Assembly (NCBI RefSeq): GCF_003992725.1
Contig: NZ_RZNF01000003.1
Span: 300,511 to 364,510, forward strand
Length of the DNA: 64,000 nucleotides
Source: Rhodomicrobium lacus
GTDB lineage: Bacteria; Pseudomonadota; Alphaproteobacteria; Rhizobiales; Rhodomicrobiaceae
Direction: 5' to 3'
Shown here one piece after another: positions 1 through 7,684 of the stretch. The translations under genes were made by a program, and so were the position numbers. Under the pieces are notes generated by a model. The model saw nothing but the letters and a program-made list of their open reading frames with translations. It had not been told where the DNA came from and searched no databases. How positions within the stretch are numbered: position 1 is the first letter of the stretch; the number at the start of each line of letters is the position of its first letter.

Positions 1-12
1 TCAAGAGGTGAC

Positions 13-498
13 ATGGGCACCGATCTCGAAATCTTGCGGCCGCGGGGTCGCGGACGCCCCACTCTCTATAACGCGGCTTACTGCGACCGGGTGCTGGAAC
101 TCGCCGCCGAGGGCTGCTGCAAGGCCGAAATTGCCGCCGCGCTCCATGTCAGCGTGAAGACGCTCACCGCCTGGACCAAGACACATGAGGAGTTTCGCGA
201 CGCGATGACCCGTGCCAAGGAACTCGAATATGCATGGTGGCTCGCCGCCGGTCGCAAGGGCCAGTTCATGCGAACGTGGAACGCGGGCGGCTGGGCGCTT
301 CAGATGCGAAACCGGTTCCGCAAGCGCTTCCGCGACAAGCTTCCGCCGCTGCGTGAGGAAAACCCGGAGGACAGCGTGAATGCCGAGCAACTCCGGGACG
401 AAATGGAGCGCAAGCTTTCTCGCATCGCTGACGCCGGAGCGGAGAGCGGACTTCCTCTCGCAACTGACGGCAAGGGAGCTGAAAAGCCTCCGATTTGA
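13..498 (+). CDS. Phage terminase small subunit (TerS-like)
   Basis: 161-residue protein directly upstream of, and overlapping, the large terminase gene, which is the usual place of the small subunit that recognises phage DNA and recruits the packaging motor. Residues about 15-60 read as a helix-turn-helix of the terminase/IS-transposase type: a run RGRGRPTLYN followed by CKAEIAAALHVSVKTLTAWTK. The C-terminal part is basic then acidic and could carry the oligomerisation region. The function rests on the HTH and on position; no motif is decisive. The ATG at 13 is preceded by AAGAGGTGAC, a good ribosome site. The left part of the prophage, if any, lies outside the window. Confidence 0.75.
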   Translation: MGTDLEILRPRGRGRPTLYNAAYCDRVLELAAEGCCKAEIAAALHVSVKTLTAWTKTHEEFRDAMTRAKELEYAWWLAAGRKGQFMRTWNAGGWALQMRNRFRKRFRDKLPPLREENPEDSVNAEQLRDEMERKLSRIADAGAESGLPLATDGKGAEKPPI

Positions 499-1777
499 TT
501 GGGCATTCTGGGCAAGGCCCGAACAACGCGAGCCATCCGGCGACTGGCATACCTGGCTCATTCTCGCCGGGCGCGGTGCCGGCAAGACGCGCACCGGCGC
601 CGAATGGGTGCGCGCATGCGTCTGCGGGCCGACGCCGCTCTCGGGCGGACGATATTCGCGCGTGGCACTGGTGGCCGAGACGGCAGCAGACGCGCGCGAC
701 GTGATCGTGGAAGGGCCGAGCGGCCTTCTCCCCATCCATCCGCGCGGCTTTCGCCCGAAATTCGAGCCGTCCAAGCGTCGGCTGACCTGGCCGAACGGCG
801 CGGTCGCGATGCTCTACAATGCGACGGAGCCGGATCAGTTGCGCGGGCCGCAGCACGACGCGGCGTGGTGCGACGAACTCGCGAAGTGGCGTTATGCACG
901 CGAAACCTGGGATATGTTGCAGTTCGGCCTCCGGCTCGGCCATGACCCCCGTCAGATTGTGACCACGACGCCACGCCCCATTGCAATTATTCGCGAATTT
1001 CTCGCCAAAGAGGGGCATGGCGTCGTCTTGACGCGCGGCAGCACGTATGACAATCGCGCCAATCTGGCGCAAAATTACTTTAATACGGTTGTGAAAAGTT
1101 ACGAAGGTTCAAGACTTGGGAGGCAGGAAATCAATGCAGAACTCCTGGACGACGTTGCTGACGCTCTTTGGACGCGATCTATGCTGGATCGGCACCGCGT
1201 TGCTCGGGGAGCTTCGCTTCCCCGGCTTGACCGTGTTGTGGTGGGGATCGACCCCGCGGCACGCCCAAGCGGGGCGGGTGATAAGACTTCAGAAACTGGG
1301 ATTGTCGTCTGTGCCCTCGGCGAAGACGGTCGCGGTTACGTCCTTGACGATCTCTCCAACCGACAAGGACCAATGGGCTGGGCTCAAAAAGCGGTCGCAG
1401 GCTTCGACAGGTACGAAGCGGACGCCGTGGTGGTCGAGATAAACCAGGGCGGCGCAATGGTGGAGACGGTGCTGCGCGCGGTGCGCGGCGGGCTGCCGAT
1501 CCGGGCGGTTCGCGCGAGCCGCGGCAAGACCGTGCGAGCCGAGCCCATCGCCGCGCTTTATGCGCAGGGCCGCGTGAGCCATGTTGGCGCGTTGCCGACA
1601 CTCGAAGATCAGATGGTGCAGTTCACGCCCTTCGGCATCGAGGGCGACGGCGCGGCCGACCGCGTCGATGCGCTGGTGTGGGCGCTGGCCGACCTGTTCC
1701 CGCGCATGATCCGCCCCGTTCCCGACGCCGCGACGTGGGACGATGAGCGCGGGGGCGGCGGAAGCTGGCTTACTTGA
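380..1777 (+). CDS. Phage terminase large subunit (ATPase-nuclease)
   Basis: 465 residues, the DNA-packaging motor. Walker A is GRGAGKT at residues 64-70, followed by a Walker B-like AWCDEL stretch. The C-terminal RNase H-like nuclease shows its first acidic strand at VVVGIDPAA, a middle VVVEINQGG and a final ADRVDALVWAL. The N-terminal run DWAFWARPEQ and the nuclease segments resemble the terminases of gene transfer agents and HK97-type phages of alphaproteobacteria more than P22 gp2, so this head module is a mosaic. The gene overlaps the small-subunit gene by 119 bp. The conserved sequence begins inside the overlap (LASLTPERRADFL), so the overlap is probably real. Confidence 0.93.
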   Translation: MPSNSGTKWSASFLASLTPERRADFLSQLTARELKSLRFDWAFWARPEQREPSGDWHTWLILAGRGAGKTRTGAEWVRACVCGPTPLSGGRYSRVALVAETAADARDVIVEGPSGLLPIHPRGFRPKFEPSKRRLTWPNGAVAMLYNATEPDQLRGPQHDAAWCDELAKWRYARETWDMLQFGLRLGHDPRQIVTTTPRPIAIIREFLAKEGHGVVLTRGSTYDNRANLAQNYFNTVVKSYEGSRLGRQEINAELLDDVADALWTRSMLDRHRVARGASLPRLDRVVVGIDPAARPSGAGDKTSETGIVVCALGEDGRGYVLDDLSNRQGPMGWAQKAVAGFDRYEADAVVVEINQGGAMVETVLRAVRGGLPIRAVRASRGKTVRAEPIAALYAQGRVSHVGALPTLEDQMVQFTPFGIEGDGAADRVDALVWALADLFPRMIRPVPDAATWDDERGGGGSWLT

Positions 1778-1787
1778 ATACTTCACC

Positions 1788-2189
1788 TCAACTGCGCAAC
1801 CAGTTTTCGCACAGAAGCCCGTCGATGCGGGCGAACTCGCGTTCATTGGCCGTCACAAGCGTGCAACCAAGCGTGAGAGCGTGAGCGGCGATGAAGAGAT
1901 CGTTGTTTCCGATCAACCGGCCTTCCCGTTCAAGATTTGAGCGAAGCGCGGCATAGGTTGTATCGGCGGGTGCCTCGAAAGGCAGGATATCAATCGTTGC
2001 GAGAATAAGATTTAACTGCCGGGTGAGCTGGAGCGAATTTCGTTTGGCGGCTCCGTAACGCGCTTCGCACGCGACAAAGATGCTGGTGCAGACATTCGTC
2101 TGCCCGACTTGGCGAATCCGCTTTCGGACGAGGCCCTTAGGGTTCCGAACGAGATCCGAAACGATGTTCGTATCGAGAAGATACTGCAT
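1788..2189 (-). CDS. vapC: VapC family PIN-domain ribonuclease toxin
   Basis: 133-residue PIN-domain protein, the toxin of a type II toxin-antitoxin pair. It opens with MQYLLDTNIVSDL, with the first conserved Asp at residue 6, carries the middle acidic residue in ACEARYG, and the last acidic cluster in IGNNDLFIAAHAL followed by LVTANEREFARI. VapC proteins cleave tRNA or rRNA. Its start shares one base with the stop of vapB (TGATG), so the two are translationally coupled. The pair lies on the strand opposite to the phage late genes and is wedged between terminase and portal, so it is an insertion into the packaging module or a moron carried by the phage. Confidence 0.9.
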   Translation of the reverse strand: MQYLLDTNIVSDLVRNPKGLVRKRIRQVGQTNVCTSIFVACEARYGAAKRNSLQLTRQLNLILATIDILPFEAPADTTYAALRSNLEREGRLIGNNDLFIAAHALTLGCTLVTANEREFARIDGLLCENWLRS

Positions 2190-2416
2190 CAGAAATCGAC
2201 TGGTTCCGGAGGCAGATCCTCAATCTCGGGAAACTCATCCTCGATCGGCTCAAGCGTATCGAGGAGTTCCAGAAGAGAGAGTTTCCGCATCGGCTCGATG
2301 ATGAGCTTGTCGCCTTCCTTGCGCATGATCGCCTCGTCTCCCGGCAACTCGAATTCGCGCGGGATGCGGACGGCCTGATTGCGCCCGTTTTTGAAAAGTT
2401 TGACCTGACGCTCCAT
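2189..2416 (-). CDS. vapB: VapB/VagC family antitoxin
   Basis: 75-residue antitoxin. The N-terminal half is the SpoVT-AbrB/VagC type DNA-binding fold: QVKLFKNGRNQAVRIPREFE, then a short strand KLIIEP. The acidic, proline-rich C-terminus (IEDEFPEIEDLPPEPVDF) is the flexible part that would wrap the PIN toxin encoded next. It is first in the operon, as usual. On the minus strand GAGGG lies a few bases before the ATG. A perfect palindrome at 2433-2451 just upstream is a likely autoregulatory operator. Confidence 0.86.
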   Translation of the reverse strand: MERQVKLFKNGRNQAVRIPREFELPGDEAIMRKEGDKLIIEPMRKLSLLELLDTLEPIEDEFPEIEDLPPEPVDF

Positions 2417-2432
2417 TCACACTGCCCTCAGA

Positions 2433-2451
2433 CATATGCCAGCAGCATATG
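2433..2451. promoter_or_regulatory. Probable VapB operator: perfect inverted repeat
   Basis: CATATGC - CAGCA - GCATATG, seven-base arms with a five-base spacer, 17 bases upstream of the vapB start on the minus strand. VapB/AbrB-type antitoxins are known to bind such palindromes and repress their own operon; the assignment here is from position and symmetry only. It also lies about 50 bases before the portal start on the other strand, so VapB binding might affect both directions. Confidence 0.55.
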
Positions 2452-2503
2452 CCAAACGTCATTGAACTGCAAGCACGCGCGTCACCGCCCCAAAGAGGTT
2501 CCC

Positions 2504-4411
2504 TTGCCCCACATCGACATCGTTCGGGAGGCGCGGGAGCGCCTCGCAGCCGCATGGCTGCAGGATCGCGAGAACCGCGAAGATGCGTTCACCGATCTGA
2601 AGTTCCTCGCGGGCGACCAGTGGCCCGCCGCCGTGCGCCAGCAGCGCGAGGCGCAGAGCCGCCCGTGTCTCACCATCAACCGCCTGCCGCAATTCGTGCA
2701 TCAAGTCGCCAACAGCGTGCGCATGAACCCGCCGCAGATCAAGGCCATCCCGGCGGGCGGCGCGGCGACGGAAGCGCTGGCGGAGATCTTTTCCGGCCTG
2801 TTCCGGCACATCCAGTATCGCTCGAACGCGACGCACGTCTTCGCGCATGCGGTCTATTACGCGGTCGCGTGTGGCATCGGCCATTTCCGCCTCGCCACCG
2901 ACTATGTGGACGACAACGCCTTCGAGCAGGAAATCCTGATCAAGCGCATCCAGCATCCGCTTTCGGTGTTCTGGGACCCGGCTGCCATCGAGCCGAGCCG
3001 CGCCGATGCCGATTATTGCCTCGTGTCGGAGATGATCGGCCGCAAAGAATTCGAAGCGCGCTTCCCCCATGCGGCCCCCGCCGATTTCGACACGCCCGCC
3101 GATGGCAGCGCGGAAAGCGGCCTGTTCTGGGCAAGCCGCGATGCCGTGCGCGTCTGCGAATACTGGGTTAAGCGGCCCGTCGAGCGCGCCATCGCAAGGC
3201 TCGCGCGCGGCGAGACAGTGGACATCACCGAGGTCGACCCGGCGGAGCTGCCGCGGCTTGGGATCGTCGCCACGCGCAAGGTTCGCTCGCACAAGGTGGA
3301 ACGCTGGCTGCTTTCGGGCAGCGAGGTACTCGAAGGACCGAACGCCTGGGCCGGGCGCACCATCCCGATTTTTCCGGTGATCGGCGCGGAAACTGCGCTC
3401 GAGACGAAAACCGTCCGCAGCGGCCTCATACGCGCCGCGCGCGACCCGCAACAGCTCTATAATTTCTGGCGTTCGGCGGCGGCGGAAGCCATCGCGCTCG
3501 CGCCGCGTTCGCCGTTCCTCGCAACGCCAGCCATGATCGCAAAATTCAAGGGCCAGTGGGACACGCAGAACAGTGTCGCACGCCCCTATCTTCTCTACGA
3601 GCCGGACCCCGACGCACCAGGCAGCCGCCCGATGCGCGAGCCGCCGCCGGACGTACCGACCGCGCTGACGCAGGAAAGTGCCATCGCCGCCGACGAGATG
3701 AAGGCGACGACGGGCATCTACGACGCAGCGCTCTGGGCGCGGTCGAACGAGATTTCCGGCGTGGCCATTCGGGCGCGTGAAAATCAGGGCGGCAACGCGG
3801 CGCTTCACTATCAGGATAACCTGATGGCGACGCTGCATCATCTCGGCAAGGCGCTGATTGACCTCGTGCCGAAGATTTACGACAGCGAGCGGACGCTTCG
3901 CATCATGCGAGAGGACGACAGCCAGGAGCCCGTGCGCATCAATGCCGCCGTTATGGGCGTTGACGGCAAGCCCATGCTGCTGAACGACCTTTCGCAAGGC
4001 GTCTACGACGTGCGCGTGAAGATAGGACCGGCCTACGCCACGCGACGCTCGGAGGCTGCCGACGCGATGCTTCAGTTCATCCGCGCCGTGCCGCAGGCGG
4101 CGGGGATCGCGGGCGACCTCGTCGCGAAGACCATGGACTGGCCGGGCGCCGACGAAATCGCGGCGCGGCTGAAACGCACGCCCCCGGAGGTTACAGGAGA
4201 GGCTGCATCGCCCGAGGTTCGGGCCGCGCAGGCACGCCAACAGGCGCTCGCCGAAGCCGAACTCGCCCGCGCCCAGAGCCTAGCCGCCAAGTCCGGCGCG
4301 GATGCCGCCAAGGCCGAGGCCGTCGCTCAACAGGCTGCACTCGACGCCGCGAAGGCCGAGGCAGAACTCAAGGCGAGCGGCAAGGCTCCCGCAGGACCCG
4401 CCGCCCTCTAG
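2504..4411 (+). CDS. Phage portal protein, P22 type
   Basis: About 635 residues, the dodecameric ring through which DNA enters and leaves the head. The N-terminal pattern (a helix ending in AAAWLQDRENREDAFTD, then FLAGDQWP, then RPCLTINRLPQFVHQVANS) is typical of the P22-like portal family, as is the length. The last 100 residues are an Ala/Glu/Lys-rich coiled coil, matching the helical barrel seen in P22-type portals. I chose TTG at 2504 because AAAGAGG lies six bases upstream; an in-frame TTG at 2462 would add 14 residues but has no ribosome site. It is followed at once by the scaffold-like gene. Confidence 0.88.
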   Translation: MPHIDIVREARERLAAAWLQDRENREDAFTDLKFLAGDQWPAAVRQQREAQSRPCLTINRLPQFVHQVANSVRMNPPQIKAIPAGGAATEALAEIFSGLFRHIQYRSNATHVFAHAVYYAVACGIGHFRLATDYVDDNAFEQEILIKRIQHPLSVFWDPAAIEPSRADADYCLVSEMIGRKEFEARFPHAAPADFDTPADGSAESGLFWASRDAVRVCEYWVKRPVERAIARLARGETVDITEVDPAELPRLGIVATRKVRSHKVERWLLSGSEVLEGPNAWAGRTIPIFPVIGAETALETKTVRSGLIRAARDPQQLYNFWRSAAAEAIALAPRSPFLATPAMIAKFKGQWDTQNSVARPYLLYEPDPDAPGSRPMREPPPDVPTALTQESAIAADEMKATTGIYDAALWARSNEISGVAIRARENQGGNAALHYQDNLMATLHHLGKALIDLVPKIYDSERTLRIMREDDSQEPVRINAAVMGVDGKPMLLNDLSQGVYDVRVKIGPAYATRRSEAADAMLQFIRAVPQAAGIAGDLVAKTMDWPGADEIAARLKRTPPEVTGEAASPEVRAAQARQQALAEAELARAQSLAAKSGADAAKAEAVAQQAALDAAKAEAELKASGKAPAGPAAL

Positions 4412-4438
4412 TTTCTTCCATCAGCAAAAGGACCGCGC

Positions 4439-5164
4439 ATGACCATCCCCGGCGATACCCCGTCGGCGGACGAAGCCGCCTTGGCTTTTTCCGCCCTTCA
4501 CGACGATGCGAGCGAGGCCGCAGACAGAGGCGGCGCCGCACGGCGCAAAGGCGCGCCCGGAAAGGCACGCGTCGACCGCCTCATTCGCGACAAGGAGGTC
4601 GCCGACGCCCTCGCTCAAACGAGCGCGGCTCAGGCGGAGGCGCTTCGCCAGAGATTGCAGAACGCGGGGCGCCCGCAGGATTACCGCACCCCCGAAGACT
4701 ACACCCGCGCCGTGGCCGAGCAGGCCGTGCGCGAGGTCGGCGCGGAGATCCTCGCCCGGCAGGCCGAGCAGGCTCGCGAGATCGCGGCTCGCGCCGCTTA
4801 CGACGCCTGGGGCGAAGCGACCTCCGCATTCCGCGAAAAGGTCCCGGACTTCGACGAGGTGGCCCACAATCCGAACCTCGCCGTCACGCCGATCATGGCG
4901 GAGGCGATCCGCGGAATGCCGCGAGGCGCGGAGATCGCCTATTACCTCGGCAAGAATCCCGGCGAGGCCGCGCGCATCGCGGCGCTTCCGCCCGTCAGTC
5001 AGGTGATGGCAATCGCGCGGCTCGAAACCCGGCTCGACACTGCGCAAGCCGCAGTCAGCCGCGCGCCCGAGCCGATCGGCGCGCTCACCGGGCGCGGCGG
5101 CAACGCGGGCAAGCCGCTCGACCAGATGACGTTCGACGAATACCGCCGCGCGCGCGGCTACTGA
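4439..5164 (+). CDS. Probable phage scaffolding protein
   Basis: 241 residues between portal and coat genes, the position of the scaffold in P22-like phages. The protein is Ala-, Arg- and Glu-rich and mostly helical, with a predicted coiled coil over residues about 40-130 (VADALAQTSAAQAEALRQRL and AEQAVREVGAEILARQAEQ), and an acidic N-terminus. Internal scaffolds guide assembly of the procapsid and leave before packaging; they are poorly conserved, so the call comes from position and composition. GGACC lies before the ATG at 4439. Confidence 0.6.
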   Translation: MTIPGDTPSADEAALAFSALHDDASEAADRGGAARRKGAPGKARVDRLIRDKEVADALAQTSAAQAEALRQRLQNAGRPQDYRTPEDYTRAVAEQAVREVGAEILARQAEQAREIAARAAYDAWGEATSAFREKVPDFDEVAHNPNLAVTPIMAEAIRGMPRGAEIAYYLGKNPGEAARIAALPPVSQVMAIARLETRLDTAQAAVSRAPEPIGALTGRGGNAGKPLDQMTFDEYRRARGY

Positions 5165-5254
5165 CGAATCCAACGGCAATCGGCCCTTTTTAGAGCCCGC
5201 TTCACGGCGCGGAACGGACAGGCGCGCCTCCCTCAATCCAAGGAACCTCCCCGC

Positions 5255-6496
5255 ATGGCCTCTACCCTTCTCACGCCGAGCCTCATCGCCAAAGAAAGCT
5301 TGATGCAGCTCGACAATAACCTCGTCGCCGCGAAAATGGTGTATCGCGCCTACGAGGCCGAATTCGGCGAAACGAAGATCGGCGACACGCTCACCATCCG
5401 CAAGCCGGTGAAATACGCCGTCCGCTCCGGCTCCGTCGCGCAGATGCAGGACGCGACCGAAGGCAAGGTGCAGATCAAGGTCGACACGCAGCGCGGCGTC
5501 GACCTGCGCTTTCCGACGAAAGACCTGACGCTGTCCATCGACCGTTTCGCCGAGCGCTATCTGAAGCATCCGATGATCGCGCTGGCAAATCAGGTCGATC
5601 TCGACGTGCTGTCTCTCTACAAGGCGGTGTGGAACTGGGTCGGCACGCCGGGGAAAACGCTCGACGGCTACAGGTCGTTCATCGCCGCGCCGCAGCGCCT
5701 CGATGAAATGGCGGTGCCGACCCCGCGCACGGCGTGCCTCTCGCCCGCCGATTTCTACGGCATGGCGTCGAGCTTCACGAGCCTGCATGTGCCGGACGTG
5801 GCGAAGACCGCGCTTGAGAAGTCGCGCCTTCCGCTCGTCGGCAATACCGACTGTTACGCCTCGCAGAATGTCGTCAGCTACACGGTCGGCAATCACGCGG
5901 GCACGCCGGTGATCTCGGCCATCGCCTCGGCAAACGGCGTCACGAATACGGGCGTCACGACGTGGCTCGCCGCCAAGGACTCGGACGAGACGGCGATCCT
6001 CGTGGACGGGCTGACGCCGGGCGCCACGCTCAATGCGGGCGACGTCTTCACCCTCGCGGGCGTTTACGCCGTGAACCCTGTCACGAAGCAGGTTCTTCCC
6101 TATCTCCAGCAGTTCGTCGTGAAGGCGCCCGTTACGGCAACCGGCAACGCCGACGCGCTTACGATTTCGCCCGCGATCATCGTATCCGGCCAGTATCAGA
6201 CCGTGAGCGCGGCGCCTGCAGCCAACGCGGCGCTGACATTCGCGGGAACGGCGGGCGCCAATTATCCGCAGAACCTCGTCTTTCATGAGAACGCCTTCGC
6301 GCTCTGCATGGTGCCGATGGAACTGCCCGAGGGGGCCAGCAAGAAGGCGCGGCAGAGCTACAACGGGCTCTCGATCCGCGTCATCTGCGACTACGACATC
6401 GTCAACGACATCAACATGTGGCGGCTCGACATCCTTTACGGCGTGAAGCCGATCTACCCCGACCTCGCCACGCGCCTTTCCGGGTCGGCGGCGTAA
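5255..6496 (+). CDS. Phage major coat protein, P22 gp5-like
   Basis: 413 residues, close to the 430 of P22 coat protein. The start MASTLLTPSLIAKESLMQLDN, the segment GETKIGDTLTIRKP and the run VDLRFPTKDLTLSIDRFAERYL are characteristic of the P22-type coat family. The family has the HK97 fold with an extra inserted domain, here probably within residues about 215-330. A 90-bp gap before it ends in AAGGAAC, a good ribosome site, fitting high expression. It confirms that this head module belongs to a short-tailed phage, not to a GTA. Confidence 0.88.
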   Translation: MASTLLTPSLIAKESLMQLDNNLVAAKMVYRAYEAEFGETKIGDTLTIRKPVKYAVRSGSVAQMQDATEGKVQIKVDTQRGVDLRFPTKDLTLSIDRFAERYLKHPMIALANQVDLDVLSLYKAVWNWVGTPGKTLDGYRSFIAAPQRLDEMAVPTPRTACLSPADFYGMASSFTSLHVPDVAKTALEKSRLPLVGNTDCYASQNVVSYTVGNHAGTPVISAIASANGVTNTGVTTWLAAKDSDETAILVDGLTPGATLNAGDVFTLAGVYAVNPVTKQVLPYLQQFVVKAPVTATGNADALTISPAIIVSGQYQTVSAAPAANAALTFAGTAGANYPQNLVFHENAFALCMVPMELPEGASKKARQSYNGLSIRVICDYDIVNDINMWRLDILYGVKPIYPDLATRLSGSAA

Positions 6497-6569
6497 GCCG
6501 CGAGCGTCAGCAACCGGGCACAGCCCCGGCAGACCGCGCACCACTTGTCCAGAACCGAGGAGCTATTCC

Positions 6570-6824
6570 ATGCCCGTTCGCCATCCCTCCGACGGCAATC
6601 CTGACGGCACCGTGCTCGGCCAGAGCCCGAGCGACCTCATCTCGTTTTACAACGCCACGCCCACGCCGCAGCGCTCTGGCTCCGCACAGGCCGCGGTGCC
6701 CGCGACCGCGCCGACCAACGCCGCACCTTACGGCTTCAGCGAGGCGCAGGCACAAGCGATCGTCACCCTTCTGAACGAGATCCGCGCGACGCTCGTCGGG
6801 CTGGGCCTGATGAAGGGCTCGTGA
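6570..6824 (+). CDS. Hypothetical phage protein (84 aa)
   Basis: Small protein following the coat gene, with a clear ribosome site GAGGAG at 6557-6562. The N-terminal half is polar and Pro/Ala-rich (PVRHPSDGNPDG, TPTPQRSGSAQAAVPATAP); the C-terminal 35 residues form an amphipathic helix (SEAQAQAIVTLLNEIRATLV). No family is recognised. The position between coat and neck genes suggests a head decoration or completion protein. It ends in a TGATG overlap with the next gene. Confidence 0.62.
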   Translation: MPVRHPSDGNPDGTVLGQSPSDLISFYNATPTPQRSGSAQAAVPATAPTNAAPYGFSEAQAQAIVTLLNEIRATLVGLGLMKGS

Positions 6825-7117
6825 TGCACGCCGACACACGCCTCTGGATGTATCGGAAGGGCGAAGCTCGCCTTTTCGGTGCCGCGGGCGAGGTGCCGCG
6901 CGAGGAAGGCTGGCAGCGATTTCCCGTCCCCGACGTCGGGGAAGCTGAAGACGTGTCGCCCGAGGGGGGCGCGCCCGATGCCGAAGCCCTCGACACCATG
7001 TCCCGCCGACGCATGCTTGAACTTGCAGGCGATTGCGGTCTGAAGGTCGAGCCGGGCTGGACGAAAGCCCGTCTCAGGCAAGCGCTCGGCGAGGTTCTCC
7101 ATGACTACGGCGCGTGA
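6824..7117 (+). CDS. Hypothetical phage head protein with HeH/SAP-like tail
   Basis: 97-residue protein, start ATG 6824 inside a TGATG junction with the previous stop (a GTG at 6821 is also in frame). The N-terminal part (DTRLWMYRKGEARLFG, VPREEGWQRFPVP) has no family that I recognise. The C-terminal 38 residues, SRRRMLELAGDCGLKVEPGW followed by TKARLRQALGEVL, look like the helix-extended-helix (SAP/HeH) fold often found in small phage structural proteins. It overlaps the next gene by 17 bp. Probably a structural accessory protein. Confidence 0.63.
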   Translation: MHADTRLWMYRKGEARLFGAAGEVPREEGWQRFPVPDVGEAEDVSPEGGAPDAEALDTMSRRRMLELAGDCGLKVEPGWTKARLRQALGEVLHDYGA

Positions 7118-7490
7118 CGTCATCACCGGCGCGTATCGGCGGCTGGGTCTCCTGCCGCTCGGCGCGAACCTCGATCCCGCGCGCGCCGTCGCCGGCCTGC
7201 AAGCCTATGGTGGCATGCTCGGCGCATGGGCCGCCGATGGCATCGTCGCGGGCAACGTGACGCCGGAGACCGCCGACCTCGACGACGATTTCCCGCTTCC
7301 GCCTTGTTTCGTGGAAGGGGCGAAAGCGCTGCTCGCGGTCGAATTGGCGAGCGAAAGCGGCATCGAGGCGCAACCCTCGATCCAGAGCCGTGCGAAGAAG
7401 GCTTACGCGGCAATGCTCGCCGCCTTCGTAGCCGCGCCTGAGGCATCGCAAGACCGTGCGCTCACCGCGCTCCCGAGCCAGCGCCGCTAG
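7101..7490 (+). CDS. P22 gp4-like tail accessory factor
   Basis: 129 residues. The start TTARDVITGAYRRLGLLPLG and the following AVAGLQAYGGMLGAWAADGI are typical of the packaged-DNA stabilisation family of P22 gp4, the first neck protein that binds the portal after packaging. P22 gp4 is 166 residues, so this one is somewhat shorter; P22 gp4 also has a peptidoglycan-hydrolysing activity that cannot be judged here. The next gene is the gp10-like partner, the order seen in P22. Confidence 0.75.
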   Translation: MTTARDVITGAYRRLGLLPLGANLDPARAVAGLQAYGGMLGAWAADGIVAGNVTPETADLDDDFPLPPCFVEGAKALLAVELASESGIEAQPSIQSRAKKAYAAMLAAFVAAPEASQDRALTALPSQRR

Positions 7491-7684
7491 ACTAGAGGAT
7501 CCGACTGGTGTCGCTCCGATTGGTGCGCGACGCGGAGCGTTTCAGCCGGACGCACTCAGCAAAGGGGGCGGACCTGCCCCGTCCCTCGATACCGGCTCCG
7601 GCGCTCCAGAAGCGCGACCTCCCCTCGCTCGAAACGCTCTCAACCCTCCACCGCAGAAGCGCTCAACGCTCCCGGAGTAATGTC

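Noticed and set aside
266..1072. Long minus-strand open frames under the terminase genes.
   Set aside because: They mirror the GC-rich codon pattern of the + strand genes and show Arg/Pro/His-rich sequence with no family resemblance.
2459..4240. 593-codon minus-strand frame opposite the portal gene.
   Set aside because: Shadow of the portal gene; residues are dominated by Arg, His and Ala without pattern.
4421..6544. 707-codon minus-strand frame opposite scaffold and coat genes.
   Set aside because: It spans two well-supported genes and the gap between them and shows only the composition of an antisense frame.
7490..7505. CTAGACTAGAGGATCC resembles part of a cloning-vector polylinker.
   Set aside because: Only a few bases match, the next bases do not continue the polylinker, and phage coding continues on both sides; coincidence is enough.
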